Below, piece by piece: positions 1-8,228 of a stretch of 64,000 bases of DNA (its first letter is position 1; the number at the start of each line of letters is the position of its first letter). Made by a program: the position numbers and the translations under genes. Below the pieces are notes generated by a model. That model was not told the DNA's origin, made no database searches, and saw only the letters and a list, made by a program, of their open reading frames with translations. The stretch covers positions 1 to 64,000 of the forward strand of contig JAVMKJ010000120.1 in NCBI GenBank assembly GCA_031732855.1, read 5' to 3'. The DNA comes from JAVMKJ01 sp031732855. GTDB taxonomy: Bacteria > Pseudomonadota > Gammaproteobacteria > Competibacterales > Competibacteraceae.

Positions 1-88
1 AGGCCGGCCGTGCCGTGTATGCCGGTGACGGATAAGTTGTGGGTAATCGGGTGCCCATGGCCCCCTGATATCGCCCAAGGAGATCCCG

Positions 89-226
89 ATGCTGACCGGT
101 GGCCGGGACCAGATACTGTTGGATCGCCTGAATCGTCATCCGCACTTACGGGCGAAGCCGCAGGAACCGGTCAGGTCGTCGTTGCATCGCTTTGAATCAC
201 ACCCGGTGATGACGACCTTGTTTTGA
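89..226 (+). CDS. small ORF, 45 aa, unknown
   Basis: A 45-residue frame starts with ATG seven bases after a good AAGGAG ribosome-binding site and ends in TGA. The protein (MLTGGRDQILLDRLNRHPHL...) resembles no family I can name with confidence. The phrase LDRLNRHPHLRAK looks vaguely like the N-terminus of some transposases, so this may be a transposase relic. The rest of bases 1-264 shows no convincing gene. Confidence 0.2.
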   Translation: MLTGGRDQILLDRLNRHPHLRAKPQEPVRSSLHRFESHPVMTTLF

Positions 227-264
227 ATCGACTTATTCTCGATCATTGCGTGCGTGCAGCCTTA

Positions 265-476
265 GAAGCTGTCCAGGAACCCCTCTCCCTCTGGGAGAGG
301 GGCAGGGGTGAGGGAGGTTTTTCAATGATTTGGCCCAATCGAGGTGAAACCCTGGTCCACACATTCTGAACGTGTCCTATACCGCCAATCATGAATTAAC
401 CGGTTGAAATATCTTGAAAGACGCCCTCACCCCCAACCCCTCTCCCGAGGGGAGAGGGGAGTTTTTAGACAGTCTC
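265..476. mobile_element. MITE copy 1, 212 bp, TTA target duplication
   Basis: The element is bounded by imperfect inverted ends, GAAGCTGTCCAGGAAC on the left and the complement of GAGACTGTCTAAAAAC on the right. It is flanked by direct TTA repeats at 262-264 and 477-479. No protein is encoded. Each end carries a CCCTCTCCC...GGGAGAGGG palindrome (about 280-316 and 422-462), so the whole could fold into a large hairpin. The same end sequences recur at 52306, 55378 and 63860. The TTA/TAA target suggests mobilisation by an IS5-family (IS1031-type, TNA target) transposase; that part is inference. Confidence 0.8.
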
Positions 477-528
477 TTAGTGGGCGCTGTCGTGTCGCCC
501 GGTGAGAAGGTTGATCATCATAGGGTCC

Positions 529-1320
529 TTAGCGATTCACTCGCTTTTCGAAACCTTCGGAAGGGGACCACGCGGCTGTACCCTCGTTGATGACCCTGAT
601 CGCATTGAGGGTGCGGGGATAGCCGATGAACGGCAGCAACTGGGTGATGGTGCCGATCAACACGGGCCGGTCATTGCCGACCGCCAGGTTCCCGGCCACA
701 TGCCCCGCAAGCTGGGGTTCACAGCCACCCAGCGCCGCGAGCATCGCCAAGGTCAACAGTTCGCGCGTCTTCAGGTCTAGGCCGGTGCGCGTGTAGTAAT
801 CGCCGAAGCAATTGGCGGACAGGTACTGCTGGATGTGGCGCTGGTCCTTCGGGGATTGTGCGTACAGCGCATCGATCCGGTCGCCAAAAATGGCTTTCTG
901 CGTCGCCAGCCCTTTATCGAACCGGGTGTCGGGATTCGTCGTGGACTGCCCCGCCAGCGGCAACTTAACGCCTCGGCTTTGCAGCACGTCGTTGGTGGCA
1001 TGGAGGAAGTCGAAGACCTTGGCCATGCCGACATAAGGCACGGCTTGGTAAACGATCTCCTTGACCTCGACCGGCGTGACGCCGACGTTGAGCGCCCCGC
1101 CGAGCATGACGCGGTATTCGCTGACGGCCTGGCAGGCGATGAGGGCCGCCAACTGCACCATCAGGCGGGTTTTCGTATCAAGTCCGCCGTGGCTCACCAC
1201 TTCGTCAAACGCCCAGTTGTCGAAGATTTCGATCAACTCGGGGTCGGTGACTTTCAGCGTCGATGGGTGACTGGGGAACAGCTCTTCGTGATGGCGTTGC
1301 GCCACTTCACTGATGGCCAT
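529..1320 (-). CDS. carboxymuconolactone decarboxylase-family protein (two CMD repeats)
   Basis: This 263-aa protein carries two CMD/AhpD-like helical repeats, at about residues 30-120 (TRLMVQLAALIACQAVSEYR) and 165-250 (TRELLTLAMLAALGGCEPQL). Fused CMD proteins of this size are usually called 4-carboxymuconolactone decarboxylase or alkylhydroperoxidase-like. The CxxC pair of true AhpD is not seen, so peroxidase activity is doubtful. It is the last gene of a five-gene leftward redox operon, following the aldo/keto reductase, which suggests a role in small-aldehyde or quinone detoxification. The substrate cannot be told. Confidence 0.85.
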   Translation of the reverse strand: MAISEVAQRHHEELFPSHPSTLKVTDPELIEIFDNWAFDEVVSHGGLDTKTRLMVQLAALIACQAVSEYRVMLGGALNVGVTPVEVKEIVYQAVPYVGMAKVFDFLHATNDVLQSRGVKLPLAGQSTTNPDTRFDKGLATQKAIFGDRIDALYAQSPKDQRHIQQYLSANCFGDYYTRTGLDLKTRELLTLAMLAALGGCEPQLAGHVAGNLAVGNDRPVLIGTITQLLPFIGYPRTLNAIRVINEGTAAWSPSEGFEKRVNR

Positions 1321-1370
1321 GGGGAATGTCCTCTCTCGTTCGTCACCTCATCTGTCGCGTTGGCAATTGC

Positions 1371-2354
1371 TTATCTGCCGGCGCGTGCGGCCAAGTGCGG
1401 AGGATAACGATCCCCTTGCACCTGGATGTGGGCGAGGGCCGCTTCGATCTGACGCAGCTCGTCCTCGGTCAGTTCGATGGCGGCGGCGCCGACATTTTCC
1501 TTCAGGCGATGCCGCTTGGTGGTGCCCGGAATCGGCACGATCCACAGCTTTTGCGCCAAAAGCCACGCCAGCGCGATCTGAGCCGGCGTCGCCTGCTTGA
1601 CCGCCGCGATGCGCCCGAGTAGATCGACCAGCGCCTGGTTCGCCTTGCGGGCTTCCGGCGAGAAGCGGGGGACGATGTTGCGGAAGTCGTCCTTGGCGAA
1701 GGCGGTATTTTCGTCGATCTGGCCGGTCAGGAAGCCCTTGCCCAGCGGGCTGAACGGCACGAACCCGATGCCCAACTCCTCGCATGTCGGCAGCACGTCC
1801 GCTTCAGGCTCGCGCCACCACAGCGAATACTCGCTCTGGAGCGCCGCCACGGGTTGCACCGCGTGCGCGCGGCGGATCGACGGCACGCCGGCCTCCGAGA
1901 GGCCGAAGTATTTGACCTTGCCTTCGCGGATCAGGTCCTTGACCGTGCCGGCCACGTCCTCGATCGGCACGTTCGGATCGACTCGGTGCTGATAGAACAG
2001 GTCGATGCGGTCGGTCTTGAGCCGCTGGAGCGCGGCGTCGGCGACCGCCCGGATCCGCTCCGGCCGGCTGTCCATGCCCGCTTGGGAATTCCCCTCCTTG
2101 AAGCCGAACTTGGTGGCGATCACCACCTGGTCGCGGAACGGAGCCAAGGCTTCGCCCACCAGTTCCTCGTTCGTGAAGGGACCATAGGCTTCGGCGGTGT
2201 CGAAGAACGTCACGCCGGTCTCGAATGCGTCCCGGATCAGCGCGATCGCATCCTGCTTTTCCAGAGCGGGGCCATAGGCGAAATTCAATCCCATGCAGCC
2301 GAAGCCCAGGGCCGATACTTCCAGGTTGCTGTTGCCAAGTCTGCGTTTTTGCAT
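1371..2354 (-). CDS. aldo/keto reductase
   Basis: This 327-aa NADPH-dependent aldo/keto reductase is of the YghZ/Tas-like class. The start is the ATG of MQKRRLGNSNLEV, which matches the usual family N-terminus; the frame is open further upstream but without family similarity. Family signatures are GFGCMGL near the N-terminus, DTAEAYGPFTNEE with the catalytic Asp and Tyr, the Lys in VIATKFGF, the His in YQHRVDP, and the NADP-binding stretch WIVPIPGTTKRHRLKENV. It is closely similar to the frameshifted reductase at 4126-5107, so the operon holds a duplicated pair of which this is the intact copy. Confidence 0.93.
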   Translation of the reverse strand: MQKRRLGNSNLEVSALGFGCMGLNFAYGPALEKQDAIALIRDAFETGVTFFDTAEAYGPFTNEELVGEALAPFRDQVVIATKFGFKEGNSQAGMDSRPERIRAVADAALQRLKTDRIDLFYQHRVDPNVPIEDVAGTVKDLIREGKVKYFGLSEAGVPSIRRAHAVQPVAALQSEYSLWWREPEADVLPTCEELGIGFVPFSPLGKGFLTGQIDENTAFAKDDFRNIVPRFSPEARKANQALVDLLGRIAAVKQATPAQIALAWLLAQKLWIVPIPGTTKRHRLKENVGAAAIELTEDELRQIEAALAHIQVQGDRYPPHLAARAGR

Positions 2355-2400
2355 TGTCCGAACTCCTGTAGGCCGACGCTTGGTGTGGGTCGGCGACTGT

Positions 2401-2994
2401 TCATGTTGCCTTGTGGACGCCCAGGCTACGGCCGATTTCCATGCCCGGCGTCGTAGCCAGTCTGACGACCAGATCGGCGACACTCTTGCGAGATACCGAT
2501 GCGTTCGCCGCCTTGAAGGATTCGCCTTTCTGAGTGGTCTCGTAGGCGATTTCGTCCCGGTCGTTCAGCCAGGCAGGTCTCAGAATGGTGTAGTCGAGGA
2601 CTGAGGCTTCGATGACGGCGGCGGCCTTGCGGTACGGGTCCAGGATGCCGCCGTACCGCTCGCCGGGAACTTCGTCGTAGATGCCCATGGAACTGATAAA
2701 GATCAGGCGACGGAGTTTGGTGGCGTTCATGGTCTCGACAATATTCCGGGCCATTGGCTCCAGCGGTCCAGCCAAGTTGGCATACACCACATCCTGACCG
2801 GCCATGGCGGCGTCCAGCGCGTCCTTGTCCAGGACATCGCCCTCGATCACTCGCACCCGATCCGACGGCGGTCCTTGCAGCCGCCCGGCACGTCGCAGAA
2901 ACAGCGTGAGACGGATATTTGGAAGCTGAAGAAACAGGGCCGTGGCCACGCGGGCAATCCGACCGTTTGCACCCAGGACCAGAACGTTGGTCAT
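2401..2994 (-). CDS. NAD(P)-binding oxidoreductase (atypical SDR)
   Basis: This 197-aa protein has an N-terminal Rossmann dinucleotide motif (VLVLGANGRIA), a DVVYANLAGP segment and the ISSMGIYDE stretch typical of NAD(P)H-binding atypical short-chain dehydrogenases (NmrA/YwnB-like). The classical YxxxK catalytic pair is replaced by a DPYRKAAAVIEAS sequence, as in this subgroup. Its start overlaps the stop of the upstream alcohol dehydrogenase by four bases (ATGA), implying coupled translation. The substrate is unknown. Confidence 0.88.
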   Translation of the reverse strand: MTNVLVLGANGRIARVATALFLQLPNIRLTLFLRRAGRLQGPPSDRVRVIEGDVLDKDALDAAMAGQDVVYANLAGPLEPMARNIVETMNATKLRRLIFISSMGIYDEVPGERYGGILDPYRKAAAVIEASVLDYTILRPAWLNDRDEIAYETTQKGESFKAANASVSRKSVADLVVRLATTPGMEIGRSLGVHKAT

Positions 2995-4067
2995 GCAACC
3001 TCTCCGGCGGATTTGGTCTTGAGCGAAACCATGTCGATCACGAAGCGGTACTTCACGTCGCTCTTTAGCAGACGTTGGAACGCTCGATTGATGTCCTGAA
3101 TCTTGATGACCTCAACGTCGGAAGTAATGCCGTGCCTGCCACAGAAATCCAGCATTTCCTGCGTTTCGGCGATACCGCCGATGGCGGAGCCGGACACCGA
3201 TTTGCGGCCGAGAAGCAGCGGGGTGGTATTCAGCAGGGGTTCCAGATTCCCCAGATATCCGACCAGCACCAGCGTTCCGTCCAGCGAAAGCGTGGGCAGA
3301 TATGGATTGAGATCGTGGACGTAAGGCACGGTGTCGATGATGAGGTCGAAGTGACCCTTTACGGCAGCCATTTGCCCCTCATCGGTGGAAACCACGATCC
3401 TGTCTGCCCCCAAACGGCGAGCATCCTGCTCCTTGCCCGGCGAACGGGTGAATAGCGTCACTTCGGCGCCCAAGGATTTGGCCAGCTTGAGGCCCATGTG
3501 ACCCAGACCGCCCAAGCCGACAATCGCCACCTGGCTGCCCCCGCCAACCTTCCAATGACGTAACGGCGACCAGGTGGTGATGCCGGCACACAGCAGCGGT
3601 GCGGCGCCAGCCAAATCCAGGCCATTGGGAACTTTCACCACGAACTTCTCGGAGGCGATGATCGTCTCGGAATACCCGCCGAAGGTTGGCCTGTGGTCAT
3701 GACGGTCGTATGCGCCGTAGGTGAGGGTGTGTCCCTCTTCACAATACTGCTCCAGCCCTTGTTCGCACGCTGCGCAATGCTGACAGGAATCGACCATGCA
3801 GCCGATGCCGACAGAGTCGCCGGGCTTGAAGCGGGTGACGTCGGCTCCCACACCGACGACGCGCCCGATAATTTCATGGCCGGGGATGAGAGGGAAAAAA
3901 CTCCAGCCCCAATCATTGCGGGCCATATGCAGGTCGGTATGGCATACCCCGCAGTACAGAATCTCGACGACAACGTCGTCGGCACGCGGGTCGCGGCGTT
4001 CGAAGCGGAAGGGGACCAATGCTTCCGTCGCCGACTGCGCGGCATAACCCAATACATTTATGGTCAT
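2991..4067 (-). CDS. zinc-dependent alcohol dehydrogenase (YahK/CAD-like)
   Basis: This 358-aa medium-chain dehydrogenase has the catalytic zinc region CGVCHTDLH with GHEIIGRV. Structural zinc cysteines lie around CQHCAACEQGLEQYC, and the cofactor motif GLGGLGHMGLKLAKSLGA is near residue 180. The sequence fits the NADP-dependent aldehyde reductase/cinnamyl alcohol dehydrogenase branch (YahK, AdhC). It sits between the broken aldo/keto reductase and the small NAD(P)-binding protein in one leftward operon, so a joint job in reducing reactive aldehydes is likely. Length is normal for the family. Confidence 0.95.
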   Translation of the reverse strand: MTINVLGYAAQSATEALVPFRFERRDPRADDVVVEILYCGVCHTDLHMARNDWGWSFFPLIPGHEIIGRVVGVGADVTRFKPGDSVGIGCMVDSCQHCAACEQGLEQYCEEGHTLTYGAYDRHDHRPTFGGYSETIIASEKFVVKVPNGLDLAGAAPLLCAGITTWSPLRHWKVGGGSQVAIVGLGGLGHMGLKLAKSLGAEVTLFTRSPGKEQDARRLGADRIVVSTDEGQMAAVKGHFDLIIDTVPYVHDLNPYLPTLSLDGTLVLVGYLGNLEPLLNTTPLLLGRKSVSGSAIGGIAETQEMLDFCGRHGITSDVEVIKIQDINRAFQRLLKSDVKYRFVIDMVSLKTKSAGEVA

Positions 4068-4125
4068 GTCATTTCTCTAATTCAGTTTCAAGCTAAAGCT
4101 GGCCTGATCGACTCCGCTTTCGGAC

Positions 4126-5107
4126 TCAGCGGTCGATCAGCGCCAGATGGACTTCAGGCAGCCTCGCGCCGTGAATCGTTAGCTTTGCGAAAGCACTGTC
4201 CAGCTCGCGCAGATCGTCGGTTGTCAGCACGACCTCCAGTGCGCCGAGATTTTCGTACATTCGCTCCAGTTTGCGGGTGCCGGGGATGGGCACGATCCAG
4301 GGCTTTGGGCGAGCAGCCAGGCCAACGCGATCTGGGCTGGCGTGGCGTTCTTGCGCTGGGCGACATCGCCCAACCGTTCGACGAGTGGGCGGTTGGCCGC
4401 CATCGCTTCGGGGGTGAAGCGCGGGAAGCTGGCGCGCAGATCGGCGACCGCATCGAAGTTCGCCGATGCATCGACCGTCCCGGTCAGATAGCCTTGCCCC
4501 AATGGGCTCCAAGGGACGAAGCCGATGCCCAGTTCTTCGCAGACCGGCAGCACTTCCGCTTCTGGATCGCGGGTCCAGAGGGAATATTCGTTCTGCACGA
4601 CCGTGACCGGATGGACGGCGTGGGCACGGCGGATCGTCTTGGCACTGGCTTCGGAAAGGCCAAAGTGTTTGACCTTGCCTGCCTGGATCAGGTCTTTCAC
4701 CGCGCCCGCGACGTCTTCGATCGGAACGTTGGGATCGACGCGGTGCTGATACAGAAGGTCGATGACATCGGTCTTGAGGCGCTTGAGGGAGCCTTCGACG
4801 ACCTGCTTGATGTGCTCGGGCTGGCTGTTCATGCCCGGGAAGTTCTCGAGATCGAAGCCGTACTTGGTGGCGATCACCACTTGGTCCCGAAAGGGGGCCA
4901 GTGCTTCGCCGACCAATTCTTCGTTCGTGAACGGACCGTAAACCTCGGCCGTATCGAACAACGTCACCCCGCGTTCCACGGCGGCACGGATGATCTTGAT
5001 CGCCTGTTGCGGGTCGGCGGCCGGGCCGTAGCCGAAGCTCATGTTCATGCAGCCAAAGCCCAAGGCCGAAACTTCGAGGCTGCTGTTACCGAGTTTGCGC
5101 TTTTCAT
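4126..5107 (-). pseudogene. aldo/keto reductase with frameshifts
   Basis: Full-length similarity to the reductase at 1371-2354 runs across two reading frames. The frame through DTAEVYGPFTNEE and YQHRVDP ends in a nonsense tail after LAWLLAQ, while the expected KPWIVPIPGTRKLERMYEN continues in another frame. Restoring one A in the run opposite 4304-4306 repairs it. A second shift sits at the start: AAGGAGAGCGGAAATG places a well-spaced ATG at 5107, but a further A is needed after ATGAAAA to reach the family frame KRKLGNSSLEV; the existing open frame begins only at a TTG at 5123. Both lesions are single-A losses in homopolymers, so assembly error is as likely as true decay. Confidence 0.8.
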
Positions 5108-5206
5108 TTCCGCTCTCCTTCAAATTTTGATGCCGTTAATTTAGTCGGCTTGAATTGGTTTGATAATCCGCTAGAATTCGCATGAGCTTATGAGTGGAAT
5201 TCATGA
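5108..5206. promoter_or_regulatory. divergent promoter region, redox operon / lysR
   Basis: These 99 bp separate the divergent reductase operon and the LysR gene, the usual site for a LysR operator. The DNA is AT-richer than its surroundings (TTAATTTAGTCGG, TTGATAATCCGC). No unambiguous T-N11-A palindrome or -35/-10 pair stands out, so the role is inferred from gene arrangement. Confidence 0.4.
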
Positions 5207-5332
5207 ATGATGCAAAAGGACTATGGCGATCTCCTGGCATTCGTTGCGGTCGCGCGCGAGCGCAGCTTCACGAGGGCGGCCGCGCAGCTCGGGGTGAAGT
5301 GGACCCCATGTCCAGACAATTTTTAGCCGAAT

Positions 5333-6217
5333 TTAAGGTAGTGCCTCTGCCTCAGTGGGTGACAGGATCGAAGTCCTGTCGGCATACACCTCGGCGGGTG
5401 TTCGGTAGTCCAGGGCCTGATGGGGCCGCTGGTGGTTGTAGAATTCAAAGTAGCGGTGCAACCCCTGATAGGCCGCATCCACCGTCTCATACCCCTTGGG
5501 GTAGACCTCTTCATACTTCACCGATCGCCATAAGCGCTCCACGAAGATGTTGTCATGGGCCCGTCCCCGACCATCCATGCTGATGCGGATACCGGCCTCG
5601 GCCAGGCGGCAGGTAAACGCGAGGCTGGTGAACTGGACCCCCTGATCCGAGTTGAAGATCAACGGCCGGCCGACCCGCAAGGCGTCGTCCAGGCAGTCGA
5701 GGCAGAACCGGGTCTCCAGGGTGTTGGACAGTCGCCATGCCAACACCTTGCGGCTATACCAGTCCAGGATCGCCGCCAGATACACAAACCCGCCGAGCAG
5801 CCGGATGTAGGTAATGTCGGTACTCCACACGTGATCCGGGCCGGTCACCGGCACGCCGCGCAGCAAGTACGGGTAGACCCGGTGATCGGGGTCGGCATGC
5901 GACAGCACCGGTTTCGGGTAGATCGCCGCCAACCCCATCTGCCGCATCAGGCGCATCACGCGCTTGCGATTCACCGCATACCCGGTCCGGCGCAGCACCG
6001 CCGTCATCCGCCGGCTGCCGTAGAACGGATGGGCCGTGTATTCCTCGTCCAGCCGGCGCATCAGCGCCAGGTTGAGGGCGCTCGGTTCGGCAGCCCGATC
6101 GTACCACGTGCTCCGATTCAGTCCGAGCAGCGCGCACTGGGTGGCCAGCGGCAAGGCCGGGTGGTCCGGTTCGATCCACCCCCACCTCACGGCGGCGGGT
6201 TCAGTCCGGACTTTTTT
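5333..6217 (-). CDS. IS3-family transposase OrfB (DDE integrase domain)
   Basis: OrfB carries the rve catalytic core. The DDE residues lie in WSTDITYI, FNSDQGVQFTS and the Glu of DNIFVERLWRSVKYEE, and an HTH_21-like region (EEYTAHPFYGSRRMTAVLRR) precedes the core. No good independent start is seen. The frame is entered from OrfA by -1 slippage near 6212-6219 to give an OrfAB fusion transposase. The catalytic region is intact, so the element could be active. Confidence 0.92.
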   Translation of the reverse strand, partial: KKVRTEPAAVRWGWIEPDHPALPLATQCALLGLNRSTWYDRAAEPSALNLALMRRLDEEYTAHPFYGSRRMTAVLRRTGYAVNRKRVMRLMRQMGLAAIYPKPVLSHADPDHRVYPYLLRGVPVTGPDHVWSTDITYIRLLGGFVYLAAILDWYSRKVLAWRLSNTLETRFCLDCLDDALRVGRPLIFNSDQGVQFTSLAFTCRLAEAGIRISMDGRGRAHDNIFVERLWRSVKYEEVYPKGYETVDAAYQGLHRYFEFYNHQRPHQALDYRTPAEVYADRTSILSPTEAEALP

Positions 6218-6477
6218 TTCAGCCACGCCACCTGCACTTGCAGCCGCCCGATCTGGCCGTACAGCGCGTCCGGGTCGGTCCCATCCTCGACCCGCCGCCG
6301 GCCCCGCTTGCGCTCGAACAGCGCCTTGAGGCCGTCCTGGGCCTCGCGTTTCCAACTGGCCACCTGATGCGGATGCACCTCGTAAGTCCCCGCGATCTCG
6401 TTGACCGTCTGGCGGCCGGCCAGCGCTTCCAGCGCCACTTTCGCCTTGAACTCCGCACTGAATACTTTCCTCTGCAT
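6187..6477 (-). CDS. IS3-family transposase OrfA
   Basis: OrfA is a small DNA-binding protein (about 96 aa from MQRKVFSAEFKAK). It has the IS3-type helix-turn-helix (AGRQTVNEIAGTYEVHPHQV, ASWKREA) and a C-terminal leucine-containing helix (LYGQIGRLQVQVAWLKKK). An in-frame ATG seven codons upstream (6498) is also possible. It ends shortly after the A8 run where ribosomes are expected to slip into OrfB. Confidence 0.92.
   Translation of the reverse strand: MQRKVFSAEFKAKVALEALAGRQTVNEIAGTYEVHPHQVASWKREAQDGLKALFERKRGRRRVEDGTDPDALYGQIGRLQVQVAWLKKKSGLNPPP
6212..6219 (-). other. programmed -1 frameshift site (A8)
   Basis: A run of eight A residues on the minus strand lies where OrfA reads CTG AAA AAA AAG and OrfB reads GAA AAA AAA GTC one base back. 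This is the A-AAA-AAA-G arrangement used by IS3-family elements to make the fusion transposase. Confidence 0.8.
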
Positions 6478-7427
6478 CGCTCGTCTCCACGTCGTCATGC
6501 GATCCTACCCGTGCAGAGTACTACCTTAATTAGCTGTCCAAAATTCGGGGACCATTATAGGGTGTCCCCATCGGCGTTGAGCCACACCCTCCGTGCGCTG
6601 GAGGCAAGACTGGGTCTTCGGTTGCTGACTCGCACCACGCGCAGCGTGTCTCCAACGGAGGCCGGTGAGCGGTTGCTTCGGTCCGTGGCGCCCCGCTTCG
6701 CGGAGATCGAGGCCGAACTGGCGTTGTTGAGCGAACTGCGGGGCAAACCCGCCGGCGCCGTTCGCATCACGACCGCCGAGCATGCGGCCAACACGGTCCT
6801 CTGGCCTAAGCTGGCGAAATTCCTGCCGGACTATCCGGACATCCAGGTCGAGATCACCATCGACTATGGGCTGATCGATATCGTCGCGGAACGGTATGAT
6901 GCGGGCGTGCGTCTCGGCGAAGAGGTGGCAAAGGACATGATCGCGGTGCGCATCGGGCCGGACCTGCGCATGGCCGTCGTGGGGTCTCCGTCCTACTTTT
7001 CGAGGCGACCACCGCCGCGGACGCCGCGAGACCTCGCCGCGCACGACTGCATCAATCTGCGGCTGCCGACCCATGGTGGGCTTCTTGCTTGGGAATTCGA
7101 GCGAGCGGGCCACGCGTTGAAAGCGCATGTTGGAGGCCAGTGGGTGTTCAACAGTAGCACCTCGATACTCAGGGCGGCTCTGACTGGATTGGGCTTGGCC
7201 TATGTACCAGAGGATATGGTGCAGGAGCCGCTCGTCGAAGGATGTCTCATGCGAGTGCTGGAAGATTGGTGTCCACCGTTTTCGGGCTACCATCTCTATT
7301 ACCCGAACCGCCGCCACTCCTCACCGGCACTCGCCTTGTTGGTCGATGCGTTGCGTTACCGGGGTTAACACAGCACCCCGGTAGCAAGTTACCCCCGCCA
7401 CCTGACCCCCGTTCGGTAGAGATCACC

Positions 7428-8126
7428 ATGTCCACCTTCACCATCACTGGCGATATCGATCCCTTCCTGCACGTCTCCCTGCGCAAGGGTGAAAAGATCT
7501 ATTGCGAATCCAACGCAATGGTGATGATGGAAGCCACGCTCGACCTGCAAGGCCGGATGACCGGCGGCCTCGGGCGCGCCCTGATGCGACGCCTGACCAG
7601 CGGTGAATCCTTCTTCCAGCAGCATATCGAGGCGGTACGCGGCGACGGCGATTGCCTGTTGTCGCCGATGCTGCCGGGCGCGATGCAGATGCTCGAGGTC
7701 GGGCCGCGGCGCTATACCTTAAACGACGGCGCCTTCGTGGCGGCCACCTCCGAAGTGGAACTGAAAACCCGAACTCAAAGCCTGGGTAGCGCTCTGTTCG
7801 CCCAAAGCGGCGGTTTTTTTGTGCTGGAAGCGGGTGGCCAAGGCCAACTGGCGGTCTCCGGCTTCGGTTCGATTTTCGTGCTGGACGTGGAACCGGGCAA
7901 GGACGTCATTATCGATAACGCCCACGTCGTCGCCTGGGACAGCAGCCTGCGGTATGAAATCTCCGTAACGACCGGAAACTCCTCCGGACTCCTGGGCAAC
8001 CTGGTCAACAGCGTCACCAGCGGCGAAGGCATCGTATTGCGATTTTCAGGGGCGGGCAAAGTGTTGATCTGCTCCCGCAATCGGGACGCCTTCCTCGCCT
8101 GGACGCGGAAGGGAACCGCCGGATAA
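7428..8126 (+). CDS. AIM24 / TIGR00266-family protein
   Basis: This 232-aa protein starts at MSTFTITGDIDPFL. The sequence LRKGEKIYCESNAMVMM, the GGLGRALMRRLTSGESFF segment, and the repeated beta-strand pattern through GGFFVLEAGGQGQLAVSGFG are typical of the AIM24/TIGR00266 beta-roll family, whose biochemical role is unsettled. It faces the five-gene Ter-type operon (its stop is 60 bp from the last gene's stop). AIM24-like proteins are reported in stress and tellurium-associated contexts, so the proximity may matter, although the genes are on opposite strands. Confidence 0.85.
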   Translation: MSTFTITGDIDPFLHVSLRKGEKIYCESNAMVMMEATLDLQGRMTGGLGRALMRRLTSGESFFQQHIEAVRGDGDCLLSPMLPGAMQMLEVGPRRYTLNDGAFVAATSEVELKTRTQSLGSALFAQSGGFFVLEAGGQGQLAVSGFGSIFVLDVEPGKDVIIDNAHVVAWDSSLRYEISVTTGNSSGLLGNLVNSVTSGEGIVLRFSGAGKVLICSRNRDAFLAWTRKGTAG

Positions 8127-8140
8127 GACATGCATTGCCG

Positions 8141-8228
8141 CTCGGGACAAATCCCCGATCGGGGCGGCGGCCTGAAGGGGACCGCTCAGGACAAATCCCT
8201 GATCAGGGCGGCGGCCCGAAGGGGCATG
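8141..8228. repeat. imperfect tandem duplication, ~44-bp unit
   Basis: Two adjacent copies share GGACAAATCCC, GATC, and GGGCGGCGGCC followed by GAAGGGG. The right copy encodes the last codons of the leftward PELOTA-domain gene (minus-strand RAAALIRDLS); the left copy lies just beyond its stop. Each copy contains a CCCCGATCGGGG or CCCTGATCAGGG palindrome that could act as a transcript-end hairpin between the converging genes. Confidence 0.7.

Larger units (their letters stand above)
5295..6559 (-). mobile_element. IS3-family insertion sequence, 1265 bp
   Basis: Ends are placed where LysR coding sequence stops and resumes. The left end begins TGAAGTGGACCCC and the right end, read inward, is TATAATGGTCCCC, both followed by a related GTCCAGACA/TGGACAG block. 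A GGG direct repeat (5292-5294 and 6560-6562) is the target duplication; 3-5 bp is normal for the family. It encodes OrfA and OrfB in overlapping frames with an A8 slippery run. Ends may be off by a few bases because the outermost five bases match poorly. Confidence 0.92.
5207..7368 (+). pseudogene. LysR-family regulator interrupted by IS3-family element
   Basis: Codons from 5207 give MMQKDYGDLLAFVAVARERS followed by FTRAAAQLGV, the first helices of a LysR winged helix. The frame stops being LysR at 5294 and resumes at 6563 with SPSALSHTLRALEARLGLRLL and a normal LysR effector domain to 7368. Removing 5295-6559 and one copy of the GGG duplication restores a continuous 297-aa frame, the usual family length. 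It diverges from the reductase operon and was probably its regulator. In this genome the DNA-binding helix is cut in the middle, so the gene should be inactive. Confidence 0.95.

Noticed and set aside
5301..6554. Alternative IS3 ends TGG...CCA at 5301 and 6554
   Set aside because: They fit TG...CA ends better but leave unexplained bases on both sides and no target duplication; 5295-6559 restores the LysR frame exactly.
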